From contig NC_067130.1 in assembly GCF_021347895.1 (NCBI RefSeq), positions 25,813,817 to 25,877,816 of the forward strand: 64,000 nucleotides of DNA, read 5' to 3'. Each line of letters begins with the position of its first letter. Position 1 is the first letter of the stretch. Below the pieces are notes generated by a model. The model was not told the origin of the DNA. It saw only the letters and a list, made by a program, of their open reading frames with translations, and made no database searches. Positions 9,068-20,630 of the stretch are shown here, one piece after another. This DNA comes from Acanthochromis polyacanthus (taxonomy: Eukaryota; Chordata; Actinopteri; Pomacentridae). The position numbers and the translations under genes are program-made.

Positions 9068-10990
9068 TGGGGCCTGTTTCACGAAGCAGGTTCACTGAAA
9101 ACTCTGAGTTTCTTAACCCTGAAATGAGGGAAACTCAGAGTTTTCCGTTTCACGAAGCGAGGTAACTTAACCCTGAGACAGAGGGGTAACTCTAGCCTGT
9201 TTCACAAAGAGGGGTAACTTAAACTCTCGGTCAGTTACCGCAGTAACAGACTCTTTGACTTGAACCTGGTCGGCAGCAGGTTTACCTGAGAAAACCTTGA
9301 GTTTCTCTCCGTCTCCGCCCACTTTCAGCCACACGCGCTGTTTCATTTCCTCATTCATTCAGTCAGTAAGCGAGCGAGTTTTGGCGTAGAACAGCTTTTA
9401 TTAACGATCCAGTGGATAAAGGAGCAGCATTACTGCACAGATAGTTAAATATTCGTCGGTAGATTGTTATCAGACCGCGCATAAATGTTCTCGCATTTCC
9501 GGACAATTATCGGTTTGAGCGGTACCGTTTCATAATCGTTTCAAGTCCATAATCTACATAAACAACCTAATCCGTCCTTACATTTACATTACCAGCCGCA
9601 GTCATGCTCTCACATCCAGCAGATATTGTGTGTTGCGCTGCGGTTCTTTGCAAATGAAAGTTTTTATATAATGTCGGAGATGCAGAGTAAGACAACTGTA
9701 TGGAGGACAGTCAGAAAAGTTTTCCTGGCTCTGAAACGACTTTTACTCATCATTGTGGACATAAACCTGTCAGAACATTAAGAGGAGTTCCACAGAATTG
9801 CAGGTGAATGATGTAGAGATCTGTTACATTCATTTTAAATCATATTCTGTTAATGACATTGTGCTGCAGCCTCAGACTGGGATTAGTCATTTCAGTTTCT
9901 TTTAGGATTTCCCACTGTGATTTGCTGCATAGATGCACACACATCCCCATCACAGCTCCCTCACATCATGAATAGGAAGTCCATTCACAGCATAAATGTG
10001 CAGGTAGGCTACAGGTAGACTGACTACTGTTTCTAAATGTTAAAGACTGCATCATAGTTCAACATCTGTCATTCTCTGCACTGTCCAGATCATATGTGAT
10101 GCTGCATACATCATTTCTAATGTGGAGGCCAAGTGGTCTGGGTCTGTTCATGACTCCAGGATTTATGGAGAGTCTAACCTGAGCAACAGACTGCAGCATG
10201 GTCAGCAGCATAAAGATTTTCACAATAGAATTCTCTTGTCTCTGTCCTTTAATATACTCTGATGTATCCACTATACATTACAGGAGAGTTTGATGGCCTT
10301 CTGCTGGGTGACAGGGGTTACCATGCCAACCCAGGCTGATGACCTCATACCCTGACCCTGAACCAGACCCCCAACAGAACTTCAACCGGGCTCACTGCAG
10401 GACCAGAGCCCGGGTGGAGATGACCATAGGCCTGCTGAAAGCCCGTTTCCAGAGCCTACGTCTCCTCAGGGTGACCCCCTGAGAGGGCCTGTGATATTAC
10501 TGTGGCATGTGTTGTTCTTCATAATATTACCACTATTAGAGGAGAGCAACACCCTGCCCTACAAACTGAAGATCCAGATGATGAGCCCATCCACCTGCAG
10601 CTATCCAGGACAGCAGAGCAGTCAGAGACACCGTATGCAATAATCACTTTAGAGTTTAAGTCACCATCATCACCACCACAGCAAATAAAGACATGATACA
10701 CATTTCATTTGCTCTTCTTTATTTCCTACAAATAAAGAGATGGTTCAGTTAATGTTCCAGTAGTTAACATAATTCACCTGTGACCATCACCACCTCTAAC
10801 TTGTGCTGCAGTATTTCAATTTCCAGATCTGCCCTCCTAATCAGTTTTTTGGATTTTTCTCAGCAAATGCAGTTTGTAAATCTGTTTTACTGATAACTGG
10901 GAATTTGTAGTTCATTTTGTCATTTCTTTGTATGATGTAAATGAAGTCCTTCAACTTTTATTCGAGTGTTGTTTCTCATTCCCTGAGCCT
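9068..10990 (+). mobile_element. Decayed PIF/Harbinger transposon
   Basis: The left end (about 9068-9240) has repeated blocks of the type GCCTGTTTCACGAAGCAGG, AACTCTGAGTTT and GGTAACTTAACCCTGA, the subterminal pattern of fish Harbinger elements. Behind it lies a multi-exon HARBI1-like transposase pseudogene on the plus strand. After it, minus-strand reading of about 10740-10870 gives a charged helical stretch containing LIRRADLEIEILQHKLEVV, which could be the 3' end of the second Myb/SANT-type protein such elements carry. I could not find the right inverted repeat, so the end near 10990 is a guess. Confidence 0.7.
9626..10560 (+). pseudogene. Harbinger (HARBI1-like) transposase remnant
   Basis: Translated pieces match the DDE-4 nuclease of Harbinger transposases in order: ALRFFANESFLYNVGDAE (from about 9632), TVWRTVRKV and HRIA (to 9803), CCIDAHTS with NRKSIHSINVQ (9906-10003), IICDAAYIISNVEAKWSGS plus HDSRIYGESNLSNRLQ (from 10089), then LLLGDRGY and AHCRTRARVEMTIGLLKARF followed by ACVVLHNIT (to about 10540). 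The gaps between pieces begin GT and end AG (9804-9905, 10004-10088, and probably 10200-10283). The introns are thus retained and this is a decayed genomic element, not a processed copy. An in-frame stop after VGDAE and further shifts make it non-functional. The usual GTH after CID is altered to AHT. Confidence 0.8.
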
Positions 10991-11271
10991 CCTCCAGAAC
11001 AGAGTAACACACCATGCTGTAATGATTCTCTATCTGCTCATTTGTGCACTATTGGTTGACAATGTAAATCTTAGTGGATATGTTTTCAAAAATGTATAAT
11101 GCATGTATTTCATTCGTCCCTTTAAAATAAGACCACTTATTCGCAGTCTTGAGCATGTGTTAATGCTTACTGGTGTTTGATCACAATGCTTTAGGACAAA
11201 TTTATAATATTGTATTATATTATAATAGTTTCCCTGCAGAACTTTTAGGTCTTTCTTGAAGGTCCTTGATA

Positions 11272-12724
11272 TACAGCATTTAAGCATGATGTGACCACCT
11301 ACCTAAAGTGCTGGTCCCCTTCTTGCTGCCAAAACTGCCTTGACCCATCGAGGCATGGACTCCACTAGACCCCTGAAGGATTCTGGCACCAAGGTGTAAG
11401 CAGCAGATCCTTTAAATACTGTAAGTTGCAAGGTGCGGCCTCCATAGATCGGACTTATTTGTCCAGCACATCCCACAGATGCTGGATTGGATTGAGATCT
11501 GGTGAATTTAGAGGCCAAGTCAACACCTCAAACTTGATGTTGTGCTCCTCAAACCATTCCTGAACCTTTGTGGCATGGTGCATTACCCTGCTGAAAGAGG
11601 CCACAGCCATCAGGCAATACTGTTTCCATGAAAGGGTATACATGGTCTTCAACAATGCTTAGGTAGGTGGGATGTATCAAAGTAACTTTGCCAATAGTAT
11701 TGTTTTAACATGGACACACCCCCACACATACATTTGTTCGTGTTGCTGTTTGAGGCTCGGATTATGTGTCCTCTTGGTCCACGTTTGCATTGTGAGTGGT
11801 TGTTCTGCTTTACCTGGAGTGTGTAGATGTGGTCTGTTGCAAGTGCAGTGGTTGATTTTTCACCATAAGGTGGAGTTTTACTGTGTGTGAGCACAGTCTG
11901 CCAGGGAAAAGGCAACATAGTGAAAATGTAAGTAAAGGTTATTTCAAAAGCATGCTGAGTGGCTTATTCAAGTGTGCTAACATCCACATGGATGGCAGGA
12001 TCCAAGGTTTCCTAGCAGAACATTGCCCAAAGTATCACACTGTCTCTGCCGGCTTGCCTTCCTCCTACAGTGCATTCTAGTGCCATGTGTTCCCCAGGTA
12101 AGTGATGCACCCGGCCAGCCACGTGGTGTGAAAGAAAACATGAGACCAGGTCACCTTCTTCCATTGCTCCGTGGGCCATTTCAGATACTCACGTGCCTAT
12201 TGTTGGTGCTTTCGGTATTGCACAGAGGTCAGCATGGGCATCCTTACTGGTCTGCAGCTGTGCAGCCCCACACACAAAAAACTGATGTTCTGTGTAATCT
12301 GACACCTTTCTATCAGAACCAGCCTTAACTTCTTTAGCAATAGTAGCTCGTCTGTTGGGTTGGACTACATGGGCCAGCATTCCTTGCCGCATACATCAGT
12401 GAGTCTTGGCCACCCATGACCCTGTCGCCGGTTCACCACTGTTCCTTTCTTGGACCACTTTTGATAGATGCAGACCGGGAACACCCCACAAGAGCTGCAG
12501 TTTTGGAGATCCCCTGACCCAGTCACAACAATTTGGCCCTTGTCAAACTCGCTCAAGTTCTTATGCTTGCCCATTTTTGCTACTTCTAACACAAAAACTC
12601 TGAAGACAAAATGTTCACTTGGCGCCTAACATATCCAACCCAGTAACAGGTGTCATGATGAAGAGATAATCAGTATTATTCACTTCACCTGTCAGTGGTC
12701 GTATTGTTATGCCTGATTGGTGTA
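11272..12724 (-). mobile_element. Decayed Tc1 element B
   Basis: The left end (about 11272, TACAGCATTTAAGCATGATG) and the right end (GCCTGATTGGTGTA to 12724) are diverged inverted copies of one another, with TA at the outer edges. Between them lies a broken Tc1 transposase on the minus strand. About 235 bp around 11700-11940 does not fit the transposase and may be a separate insertion. Strong divergence marks this as one of the older Tc1 copies here. Confidence 0.72.
11303..12574 (-). pseudogene. Tc1 transposase pseudogene
   Basis: The reading starts at MGKHKNLSEFDKGQIVV (ATG at 12574) and continues through YQKWSKKGTVVNRRQGHG, then in another frame RRATIAKEVKAGSDRKVSDYT. A middle part around 12020-12180 resembles the family, and the catalytic end contains LTWPLNSPDLNPIQHLWDV (about 11470-11530) and SFRGLVESMPRWVKAVLAA. 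The glutamine in NPIQHLW replaces the catalytic glutamate. The second aspartate region is degraded as well. Several frameshifts, stops and an apparent insertion near 11700-11940 rule out function. Confidence 0.78.
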
Positions 12725-12862
12725 TGTGTGTGTAGTCATTTAATCATTTTTTTTCATGTTTTTTTTTTCCTCTTCTCCCTTAGTGTGGAAGGAGGTAAGT
12801 GGTGCTCATGCTACAGTGAGAAATAGACTTAATGACGCCTAAAAATTCATATAAATATATAT

Positions 12863-13194
12863 ATGTCAGGGTAGAGACTGCGATTTGGTAGAATTGGAGT
12901 CTCTACCAGTAGAGATTGCGATTGGAGTCTCTACCAGTAGAGTTTGCGATTGTAATCTCTACCAGTAGAAACTCCAATCCTACCAGTAGAGATGGAACTT
13001 TAAATCTAACCCCTGCCCTGACCCCTGACCCTAACCTTAAAAGTCTAACCTTAGCCCTGACAAATCTCTACTGGTAGGATTGGAGTTTCTACTGGTAGAG
13101 ATTGCGATCGCAATCTCTACCGGTAGAGACTCCAATCGCAATCTCTACTGGTAGAAACTCCAATTCTACCAAATCGCAGTCTCTACCATGACAT
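12863..13194. repeat. Foldback element with ~130-bp inverted arms
   Basis: The left arm 12863-12992 and the right arm 13065-13194 are inverted copies with about six mismatches. Each arm is itself built from repeats of a near-palindromic unit around CTCTACCAGTAGAG joined by TTGCGATTGGAG-type linkers. The 72-bp centre has telomere-like CCCTAA/CCCTGA runs. No coding capacity. No clear target duplication was found, and the right edge abuts the Tc1 at 13200. The superfamily is unknown to me. Single strands would form a very stable hairpin. Confidence 0.8.
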
Positions 13195-13607
13195 TTCCAT
13201 ACACAACAAAAATATAAATGCAACACTTTTGTTTTTGCTCCCATTTTTTATGAGATGAACTCAAAGATCTAAAACTTTTTACACATACACAATATCACCA
13301 TTTCTCTCAAATATTCTTCACAAATCTGTGATAGTGAGCACTTTGCTTACTGATCTTCTTTGTTGAGATAATCATCCCACCTCACAGGTGTGCTAAATCA
13401 AGATGCTGATTAGACACCATGATTAGTGCACAGGTGTGCCTTAGACTGCCCACAATAAAAGGCCACTCTGAAATGTGTAGTTTTATCACACAGCACAATG
13501 CCACAGATGTCGCAAGATTTGAGGGAGCGTGCAATAGACGGCTTGCAGTGTTTACTAACACAAGCGTCAACATCGGTATGCGCGCGCAGACCCGGTGCAG
13601 AAAGACA

Positions 13608-13988
13608 ATGGCACAGCCGAAACTTATTAAGAAATCATATGAGCTGTCACCTGCCGATCGTACCTGTTACTTAAACAAGTTGACACTTAGTACAGGTACG
13701 CAACTACTGGACCCGTACTCATTGCTGCAACAAGAGTGGTTACGGGATATGAGGCAATGGCCTAATATTCAGTGGCCGGACATCTATTTATATTTAATCA
13801 ACTCTCTAGGCGTTTACACGAAAGAAAATTTAAAGGCATACAAATTCCTTGATGCTGTTAATTTCGTGCTTTGCGGTCACGTACAAGAACTCACATACCA
13901 TCCAGTATCAGAAACGTGGTGTGAGTGTACAAATTACCTGCCAATTTTGTTCTTAGCTTTGGTGCTGTTGGCACTGTCACGCCTGTGA
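13608..13988 (+). pseudogene. Exon 1 of SWIM/YqaJ-type element protein
   Basis: The ATG at 13608 opens a 126-codon frame, but only the part up to about 13920 looks like real protein. It contains LSPADRTCYLNKL, WPNIQWPDIYLYLINSL, GVYTKENLKAYKFLDAVNF and VLCGHVQELTYHPVS. The pattern of a Tyr-Thr-Lys-Glu block, then KAYKSLDA and a glycine-histidine-valine turn is one I associate with the N-terminal part of fish proteins that go on to a SWIM zinc finger and YqaJ nuclease. A strong splice donor GTGAGT begins at 13921. The hydrophobic tail after it (LPILFLALVLLALSRL) is then intron sequence. Downstream exons are absent from the window. The assignment is tentative. Confidence 0.4.
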
Positions 13989-14282
13989 GGAAATACCGAA
14001 GGCACGAAATCAGGACTGTCTGAATCGTCAGATGCATGACCTGTTAAAATTGTATTTATTATAATTATTAAAGTCCTGTAAAACAAGATAACAAGGCTAA
14101 GTCAACAAACATATTCATTGCGGTAATGACAAAACACCCTATTATCGCTCACATGCACGATAATGATATAAAGCACTATCCACGGGATCTTTTCTCTCCA
14201 TATCTAATTTTTATATTGGGTGATGTAACATTTCCATGATTTTAAAGGATTTTACAAATATAAATCAAAATTGAATGACCAT

Positions 14283-14435
14283 TTACCTGAAATGAAATGT
14301 GCACTGCAAAGCCGCATTCTTTATTTGTGCCTCCGACCAGTTATCCCGGTTGATCGCACGCAGCCATTCACATCTGTACATCTGCAGACGTTTGCATTTC
14401 TTAGGAGGACGTGGTGGAGTTTCGGGGTTAGACAT
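14283..14435 (-). pseudogene. Short THAP-like exon
   Basis: From the ATG at 14435 the frame reads MSNPETPPRPPKKCKRLQ, then WLRAINRDNWSEAQIKN and a CTFHF ending, followed on the coding strand by CAG/GTAAAT, a good splice donor. Trp-Leu-x-Ala-Ile-x-Arg-Asp-Asn-Trp followed by C-x2-H-F recalls the second half of a THAP zinc finger, a DNA-binding domain found in several transposases. The first zinc cysteines are not evident, so the domain may be broken or merely similar. It is convergent with the gene fragment at 13608 and probably belonged to the same element. Confidence 0.35.
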
Positions 14436-15654
14436 TTTTAAATGCCCCGGTGAAGTGCGCAGCAATCTGTAACTAGCAACTTGTGACAGGACCGTGCAGG
14501 CAGGCAAACAACACAGACGCTGGCTTCTGAGGTCTATCCGCTGTATGTCACGTCGGGTCCTCACTACGTAGGTTCTACTAAGATGAAATTGGCTGTCCTT
14601 AATATTTCCTGTGTTTTATTTTATTCTTTATACAGTTTTGATGACTGTGTGACAGACGTTTATGATGCATTTATGAAAATACGGAACAAATTGCGTTCCG
14701 TATTGAGTCAATACGGGACGCAACAAACTGCTCAAACTGTCAGAAACCATCTCAGGGAAGCTCATCTGCATGCTCGTCATCCTCATCGGGGTCTCCACCT
14801 GACTCCAGTTCATCGTCGTAGCCGACTTGAGTGAGCAAATGCTCACAGTCGATGGCGTCTGGCACGTTGGAGAGGTGTTCTCTTCACGGATGAATCCTGG
14901 TTTACATTGTTCAGGGCAGATGGCAGACAGCGTGTGTGGCGTCATGTGGGTGAGCGGTTTTCTGATGTCAGTGTTGTGGATGGAGTGGCCCATGGTGGCG
15001 GTGGGGTTATGGTATGGGCAGGCATCTGTTATGGACGAAGAACACAGGTACATTTTATTGATGGCATTTTGAATGCACAGAGATACCGTGATGAGATCCT
15101 GAGGCCCATTGTTGTGCCAGCCATCCAAGAACATCACCTCATGTTGCAGCAGGATAATGCACAGCCCCATGTTGCAAGGATCTGTACACAATTCTTGGAA
15201 GCTGAAAATGTCCCAGTTCTTGCCTGGCCAGCATACTCACCGGACATGTCACTCATTGAGCATGTTTGGGATGCTCTGGATCGGTGTATACGACAGCGTG
15301 TACCAGTTCCCGCCAATATCCAGCAACTTTGCACAGCCATTGAAGAAGAGTGGACCCCCCCAATAAAACAAAACTGCACATTTCCGAGTGGCCTTTTATT
15401 GTGGGCAGTCTGAGGTACACCTGTACACTAATCATGGTGTCTAATCAGCATCTTGATATGGCACACCTGTGAAGTGGGATGGATTATCTCAGCAACGGAG
15501 AAGTGCTCACTATCACAGATTTAGACAGATTTGTGAACAATATTTGAGAGAGATGGTGATATTGTGTATGTGGAAAAAGTTTTAGATCTTTGAGTTCATC
15601 TCATAAAAAATGGGAGCAAGAACAAAAGTGTTGCGTTTATGTTTTTGTTGAGTG

Positions 15655-15655
<1 letters not shown>

Positions 15656-15707
<52 letters not shown>
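15656..15707. repeat. (CA)n microsatellite
   Basis: About 25 uninterrupted CA units directly abutting the right end of Tc1 element C. Confidence 0.97.
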
Positions 15708-15709
<2 letters not shown>

Positions 15710-15710
<1 letters not shown>

Positions 15711-18354
15711 TACACTTTATTGCGGTTGAGAGGTCTTAGGAAGAAACTGCAGAGATGAACTGAGATGGAAACTTGTCTCATTGAGGCTAAATTTTGAAAT
15801 CAGGGTGTACATATGCTAGATGCAGGTAAATACATTTACAGTCCAGGGTTAAAGAAGCAAGACTGAAAAAAGAAAGTCTACAGCCGAGCCTGTGTGGCTC
15901 TGTGGAGCAACAGAGACTGAGCTAAATGTCAACATGCTAACATTACAATGCTAATGCACTCATAATGAAAACAACATGCTGCCGTATAATAACCCAAAGT
16001 ACTGGACACAATCAAATATCAACCACATGTTGATGCTGGAGAAAATATCAACAGTCACAGGATTCATCACTTCTGTGATGAATCTGTGGATTTGTGCACC
16101 AGATTCAGATTTCTAAAATTTAATTGAAAAGAACAGAAATGTCAATTTCATTAAGGCATTAGAGGAAAACTACAATAAAGGATCATAAAAGTGTGGCAAA
16201 TGTCACTACAAAAAACTCCAACGAAGAATCCTGAGTAAGATTAGAATGCGGCGTGTGCTCAAAGCATGTTTTCCCACTTAACTCTTACCTCAGTCCTCTT
16301 CTGATGTGTCCTTGAGCAACACACTAAAGCCTTTGCTGCTGACAGCATTGCTACTCTGTGACTAACTGACCTCTTACCTTCCTGCAGGGAGAGTCAAAGA
16401 AAAAAAAATCTCTTTTTCATCAAAAAAAATATCAGACAAAGCTTGTAACTCACGTATTGACACACATACTGCTTTTCTCTAACTCCCTGTTAAGGTGTAA
16501 ACTTATGAAAGGACTTTTAAAGGTCTGAACTGTTTTATCTGGATGAATGTGAAATTTAGAGCATCTGAGTACTTTACATGTAGATTCTTAAACCGAACAG
16601 TGATGATCTCCCAAGTCAGAGTTGCAAAGTTTACAGGCCACTGTTTGTTTTAGTGGAAAATCTTTAATAATTCAGCCCTTTCTTGAATATATAAGTGGGA
16701 ACGATATCACCCTAAACTGCCTTAAGGGTAACTCCTCAGTAATGATAGAACCTTAGACAGTTAAGGTGAGAAAAAGAAGAAAATGAAGGACCTAAAGGGA
16801 CTAATTAGCCGCTGTAATTTCTCCTCTCTTTCACTTCGCTTAACCTCCTTCCACATTTCTATTTTGAAAATTGTTTTTGCTGCTTGACAGCTACATTACA
16901 GTGCATCACCTGTAGTTTATTTCCTTCTATGTCTACCCACATCTATTTCCGTCTCTGAAAATTCCCTCTGCTCTTTTTAAATTGCTCTGCCACCTCACCC
17001 GTCGCGATAAGACGGCAATATGCATTTAAGTAGTCCATTTTGGGCATTTGCTGTGGCAGGATAACAAGCAGAGTGGCTCCATTAAATTCACACTTTTGTA
17101 ATATTTCATAACTCGACTTCTGACCCCTTGTCAACAGTTTCTTCGCTCTTGATTGCGGAGACGACAATGATTAAAATCGAGAGAGTGCAAGCTTTTATGG
17201 GTGCCGTGTACGAATATGAAATTAGTGATGCAGCTCAAAAACAGTTTGGGAAATAGGACTGACAAGGAGTTTGACACATCATCAAACTGAGACTGATTGC
17301 TTGAATAATTGGTTTGTACCTAATTGTATTAGAGTACCCGCTTAGGTGTGTGTATGATTATGTGTGTGTTGAGCTTTCTTGTGTTCCTTCACTGCCTGTG
17401 TTCTGGGGATATAGAGGGGCAGCTGGCCTTGGGGGAGTTTTGTATTTTTTGTTTGTTTTTTTTTCGTATTTTTTTGCACCGCAAGGAAACCAGTTGAGTT
17501 GCTTTCCAGTGGGGGCCTTCGATCAAATTCGCAAAGCAATTCTCCAGAACCGCAATTAAATTTCAAAAGTTTACAATCATGTTAGGGAGCTGTGGAGAAA
17601 GAGGGGAAGCGCTGGAAGGGCGACCCGGTGTTTTCGTTCTGAGCCCATGATAAGAAGGCAGCCTCTAAGTGAGTTAAATGAGAAATTGCATCGGCACAGC
17701 TGTTGTTCCATTGAATGCCCCCGGAGGAGGTTTTATAGGGGTCTGAGAGGATCCGATATGGGCAGTGTGCCAGCCGGTCTCACTGCATCTGTTCCTGATT
17801 ATTAGTTTGGTGTCAGGATTTCACATTTGGTCCATGAGTGTGACCTATTCCTTAACAGATCTGTAAACATCTCACGGTCATTCAAAGTGATCACAGCCGA
17901 ATTCTGCATTCATTCATTCAGCTGACCTCCCTGGTTTTCTGCACATTTCTGCTCAGTAGTCCCTGAATAGTAACCAACTGAAGTAATGGAATTTTGTAGA
18001 GGAAGAAAAGAAAACAAGAGGTTCCTAACTGGCGTTTGTTGCATTAGATTACAGATGGATCTTGTTTCCTTGCCTATATGGAACTGTTGATCCTTTACAA
18101 GTGAAAGCTCACGTAGGAAAATGGGAAGCTTTGCACTGCTGATATGAGAGCTGCACTGAAAAATGCGACCTGAATGGGAATGTTTTCATTTATGCAGATT
18201 TTCCTTTCTCACGTGTTCTGCTACAACAAAGTTGAAACTGCCTGTAATCGATATTATTATAATAAAACTGGATGGAAAAGTGATGTGTAAGGTCACTCAA
18301 ATAGTTTTAAATACATGATTATCATCTAGTTTTGCATTTTCACTCAGTTCTATG
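15710..18354. other. Non-coding stretch, mostly repeat-free
   Basis: No coding motif or named repeat recognised. Short open frames over 16943-17566 have no family character. The part at about 17560-17900 is slightly GC-richer and complex in sequence, and could be a conserved non-coding segment; I cannot test that here. Confidence 0.5.
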
Positions 18355-18985
18355 CTACTTTATGGGTTGCTTGTGCAATGTTTTTTGCAAAGAGTTGTGG
18401 TTTTTTTGTGTTATCATTAGTATCATTTATTAGATGAACTGAAAAAGTCAAGGATTTGTAGCCCCAGTAAGTTTAAGTCTTGTCTTGCCTTTCCATTAAC
18501 TTTGTCTGCAACTATAATTAACGATCAAGTACAGTTACACAGTATAATTGCCAGTGTACATATAACACTCAAAGAGTTAATTTTAACATGAAGTCAGTGA
18601 ACATCTGGTCCCAACCCACAAAGTGTTAAAGTTACACTGAAGATACTGTTGAATTTTCAGAGTTATTTCATTCTGATAAGAGCTAATATTGTACTGAGTG
18701 TAAAACTTGATTAACACTACACTACACTGAGTAGTGTTCATTAAGTTTTACACTATGACAGAAATAGCACTCTTAGTGTTGTTTACACTTAACACTAATG
18801 GGTTTTTAGTGTTATTTAGAATTAACTCCTCAAAGAGTGTTACACCTGCTTAACACTCAGCGTTGATTATGAAATTACTCCAAATACAGTGTTGATTTTT
18901 AACTGACTCCTGTGAATGGCAAAAATTATTTACTCTATAATGTTACTCAAAATGTTATTCTTACTCAGCACTCAGTTGACTTAGT
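18355..18985. repeat. Unidentified repeat rich in TAACACT motifs
   Basis: The first part (about 18360-18510) resembles 22865-22965 (shared CCCCAGTAA...TTCCATT...ACTTTGT). The rest (18560-18960) is full of short TAACACT/AGTGTTA words in both orientations, a pattern I have seen in widespread fish repeats. No ends or target duplication could be fixed. Tc1 element D is inserted directly after it. Confidence 0.4.
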
Positions 18986-18990
18986 AGTGA

Positions 18991-20630
<1,640 letters not shown>

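Larger units (their letters stand above)
13537..14721. mobile_element. Unidentified element fragment inside Tc1 C
   Basis: About 1.2 kb of sequence, richer in GC and CpG than its surroundings, fills the gap in the Tc1 transposase. It carries the first exons of two genes in convergent orientation: 13608 onward on plus and 14435 down on minus. Its right edge (about 14675-14721) is a hairpin with repeated CGTTCCGTATT / AATACGGGACGCAA motifs that looks like a transposon end. No matching left end is present, so it is truncated. The plus-strand protein resembles SWIM/YqaJ-type proteins carried by some fish DNA transposons such as ISL2EU; that link is from memory and weak. Confidence 0.45.
13498..15413 (+). 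pseudogene. Tc1 transposase pseudogene, split and truncated
   Basis: N-terminal residues MPQMSQDLRERAI lie at 13498-13536. The frame resumes near 14722 with TAQTVRNHLREAHLHAR and continues in one frame to 15413. A TGA at 14832-14834 sits where the family has Trp (RLE-stop-ANAH). After that come FTDESWF (first catalytic Asp), HGGGGVMVWAGICYG, LMLQQDNAQPHVA (second Asp) and SLIEHVWDAL (Glu), so the catalytic triad survives. The C-terminal ~25 residues have been replaced by inverted-repeat sequence after EEEW, by a deletion. The insertion, the nonsense codon and the end deletion make it inactive. Confidence 0.85.
13200..15656 (+). mobile_element. Tc1 element C, interrupted by other element DNA
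   Basis: Long inverted repeats of nearly 300 bp bound the element. The left runs from TA at 13200 (TACACAACAAAAATATAAAT) to about 13497; the right ends GTTTTTGTTGAGTGTA at 15656. Inside is a plus-strand transposase whose N-terminal codons (13498-13536) are separated from the rest (from about 14722) by roughly 1.2 kb unlike Tc1. Around 80 residues of transposase are missing at the junction, so insertion came with deletion. Confidence 0.85.

Noticed and set aside
12863..13194. Regularly spaced repeats resembling a CRISPR array
   Set aside because: The repeats are palindromic units in two inverted arms, spacers are not unique, and the surrounding DNA is animal.
14907..15413. Independent 168-codon gene
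   Set aside because: It is in the same frame as the preceding Tc1 piece; only the TGA at 14832 separates them, so both are one transposase pseudogene.
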